A DNA stretch of 64,000 bases from NCBI RefSeq assembly GCF_014197435.1, contig NZ_JACIFP010000001.1, positions 1,178,001 through 1,242,000 of the forward strand. The letters are read 5' to 3'. The position numbers and the translations under genes are program-made. Below, in pieces: positions 62,867 through 64,000 of this stretch. The notes under the pieces are model-generated. The model was given only the letters and a program-made list of their open reading frames with translations. It made no database searches and was not told the DNA's origin. Source of the stretch: Gordonia humi (GTDB taxonomy: Bacteria > Actinomycetota > Actinomycetes > Mycobacteriales > Mycobacteriaceae). The first letter of the stretch is position 1. Each line of letters starts with the position of its first letter.

Positions 62867-63486
62867 GCGCGATGCGCCGCACCCACCGCGCGGCGGCCGC
62901 CGCCCTCGCGGCCATCGCCTCGGTCGGACTCGTCACGGCGTGCAGCACCGGCGACGACGCCGTCGCACAGAACCAGTCCAACCAGTTCGTCTCGCCCGGC
63001 GGCAAGCTCGACATCGACTACCCCGTCGGCGAGCGCAAAGCCGCGGGCCGGGTGAGCGCCCCCGATCTGCTCACCGGCGAGACGATCGACCTCGACCAGT
63101 TCGCGGGCGACGTCGTGGTGATCAACGTGTGGGCGTCCTGGTGCGCGCCGTGCCGCAAGGAGTTCACCGAACTCGAGGCCACGTACCAGGCGACCAAGGA
63201 CAAGGGCGTGGCGTTCCTCGGCCTCGACTTCCGCGACAGCAAGTCGAACGCGCAGGACTTCTTCGCCGACAACAAGGTCAGTTACCGGTCGATGTTCGAC
63301 TACGGCGGCGCGACGATCGCCGCGCTCGGTGTGCCGGTCGGCGCGGTCCCGACCACGATCATCCTGGACCGGCAGCACCGTCCGGCCAAGGTCTTCCTCA
63401 AGGCGATCACCGAGCAGAGCCTGACCGAGGCGGTGCTCGACGTGGCCGCTGAGGAGCCCGCACCCACCGCGAAGCGGCCCGAATGA
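62863..63486 (+). CDS. ResA/TlpA-like thioredoxin lipoprotein (cytochrome c maturation)
   Basis: 207 residues from a GTG overlapping the previous stop; an ATG three codons in is also possible. Lipobox VTAC (Cys about 26-27), then a thioredoxin fold with WCAPC and a cis-Pro loop (VGAVPTTIIL). It keeps apocytochrome c Cys reduced outside the membrane. It is followed at once by ccdA, the membrane electron donor, in ATGA overlap. Confidence 0.9.
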   Translation: MSAMRRTHRAAAAALAAIASVGLVTACSTGDDAVAQNQSNQFVSPGGKLDIDYPVGERKAAGRVSAPDLLTGETIDLDQFAGDVVVINVWASWCAPCRKEFTELEATYQATKDKGVAFLGLDFRDSKSNAQDFFADNKVSYRSMFDYGGATIAALGVPVGAVPTTIILDRQHRPAKVFLKAITEQSLTEAVLDVAAEEPAPTAKRPE

Positions 63487-64000
63487 ACGAGGTCGTCCTG
63501 GCCGACGTCGGCCAGTCGTTCGCCACGACCGTCGTCTCGGGGCCGTTGCTGTTGGCCGTCGGCGCCTGTGTGATCACCGGATTCGTCTCGTTCGCGTCGC
63601 CGTGCGTGGTACCGCTGGTGCCCGGCTATCTGTCGTATCTGGCGGGGCTCGTCGGCGCCGAGGCGCCCGCCGTCGCGGTCGGCGAGGAACGCAAGAACGG
63701 GCGGTGGCGGGTGGTCGGCGCCGCCGGGCTGTTCGTACTCGGCTTCACCGCCGTCTACGTGCTGGCGACCGCGGCGATCTTCGGGGCGACGTCGCTGTTC
63801 CTGGACACCGACCGCCTCGAGCTGGTGCAGCGGATCGGCGGTGTGATCACCATCGTGATGGGCCTGGTGTTCCTCGGCATGATCCCGTTTCTGCAGCGAG
63901 ATCGGAAGATGGCGCCGCGCCGCTACTCGAATGTGATCGGCGCACCGATCCTCGGGGCCGTGTTCGCCGTCGGCTGGATCCCGTGCAGCAGTGCGACGCT
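63483..64000 (+). CDS. ccdA: Cytochrome c biogenesis protein CcdA (3' end outside window)
   Basis: The ATG overlaps the upstream stop (ATGA), and about 172 residues are visible before the window ends. Helix one contains the conserved FASPCVVPLVPGYLSYLAG and a later one GWIPCSSATL; the two Cys form the thiol pair that carries electrons from cytoplasmic thioredoxin. Four helices can be seen. With the ResA-like protein it starts a cytochrome c synthesis cluster. Confidence 0.93.
   Translation, partial: MNEVVLADVGQSFATTVVSGPLLLAVGACVITGFVSFASPCVVPLVPGYLSYLAGLVGAEAPAVAVGEERKNGRWRVVGAAGLFVLGFTAVYVLATAAIFGATSLFLDTDRLELVQRIGGVITIVMGLVFLGMIPFLQRDRKMAPRRYSNVIGAPILGAVFAVGWIPCSSAT

Noticed and set aside
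1..64000. tRNA, rRNA, CRISPR arrays and transposase genes
   Set aside because: Looked for on both strands by eye; no convincing cloverleaf, array or transposase was found.

Overview
The window is chromosomal DNA of a high-GC actinobacterium of the order Mycobacteriales. Support comes from an Mce lipid-import operon, the mycothiol gene mshA, the heme-degrading monooxygenase mhuD, carD, the senX3-regX3 pair, lipoproteins with typical actinobacterial signal peptides, many GTG and TTG starts, and the gene order. The codon use, a direct-repeat type common in Gordonia-like genomes, and departures from the Mycobacterium order suggest Gordonia or a close relative, but the genus is not proven. Comparisons with M. 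tuberculosis gene order are from memory, not from a search. No tRNA, rRNA, CRISPR array, insertion sequence or prophage was seen.

Layout. (1) 0-5.3 kb: the 3' half of an mce operon (MceD-like, lipoprotein MceE, MceF and two Mce-associated membrane proteins). A convergent aldehyde dehydrogenase with a KstR-like operator (5.4-6.9 kb) hints at sterol catabolism. (2) 6.9-18.8 kb: a block in nearly the order of M. tuberculosis Rv3592 to Rv3579: mhuD, an alpha/beta hydrolase, mutY, a carbonic anhydrase, a membrane protein, disA, radA, an LpqE-like lipoprotein, carD, ispD, ispF, cysS and rlmB. It combines heme-iron release, DNA repair with c-di-AMP signalling, rRNA transcription control, isoprenoid synthesis and translation. 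A thioesterase gene sits between disA and radA. (3) 18.9-31 kb: lineage-specific genes: a membrane serine hydrolase with a DUF2252 protein, a PAP2-type membrane enzyme, a RarD-type exporter with 5-oxoprolinase subunit A, a type-B carboxylesterase with a DUF2599 lipoprotein, and a zinc/manganese ABC importer.

(4) 31-63.9 kb: a second conserved block resembling Rv0486 to Rv0527: mshA, a YbjN protein, gpmA, senX3-regX3, a Cys-rich protein, ppx, a sugar-isomerase-like TIM barrel, a thioesterase-like protein, proC, a small HTH protein, the 33-residue ribosomal protein bS22, an SDR, an acyltransferase, a HAD phosphatase, a glutaredoxin-like protein, hemA-hemC-hemD-hemB, four small coupled envelope genes, hemL, and the start of the cytochrome c biogenesis cluster (mutase, ResA-like, CcdA). 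The block is interrupted at 33.0-39.1 kb by a five-gene metabolic island (acyl-CoA ligase, MFS exporter, LysR regulator, amine oxidase, zinc alcohol dehydrogenase).

Themes. Genes are often translationally coupled through ATGA, GTGA, TTGA or TGATG overlaps. At least eight genes show a TANNNT -10 hexamer six or seven bases before the start codon, the signature of leaderless mRNAs. The most unusual items are a SenX3 homologue with no membrane segment next to a good inverted repeat, the regulatory dyads around the 33-39 kb island and carD, the KstR-like site, a nine-unit Ser/Asp repeat in an Mce-associated protein, and a patch of deviant codons inside hemC.
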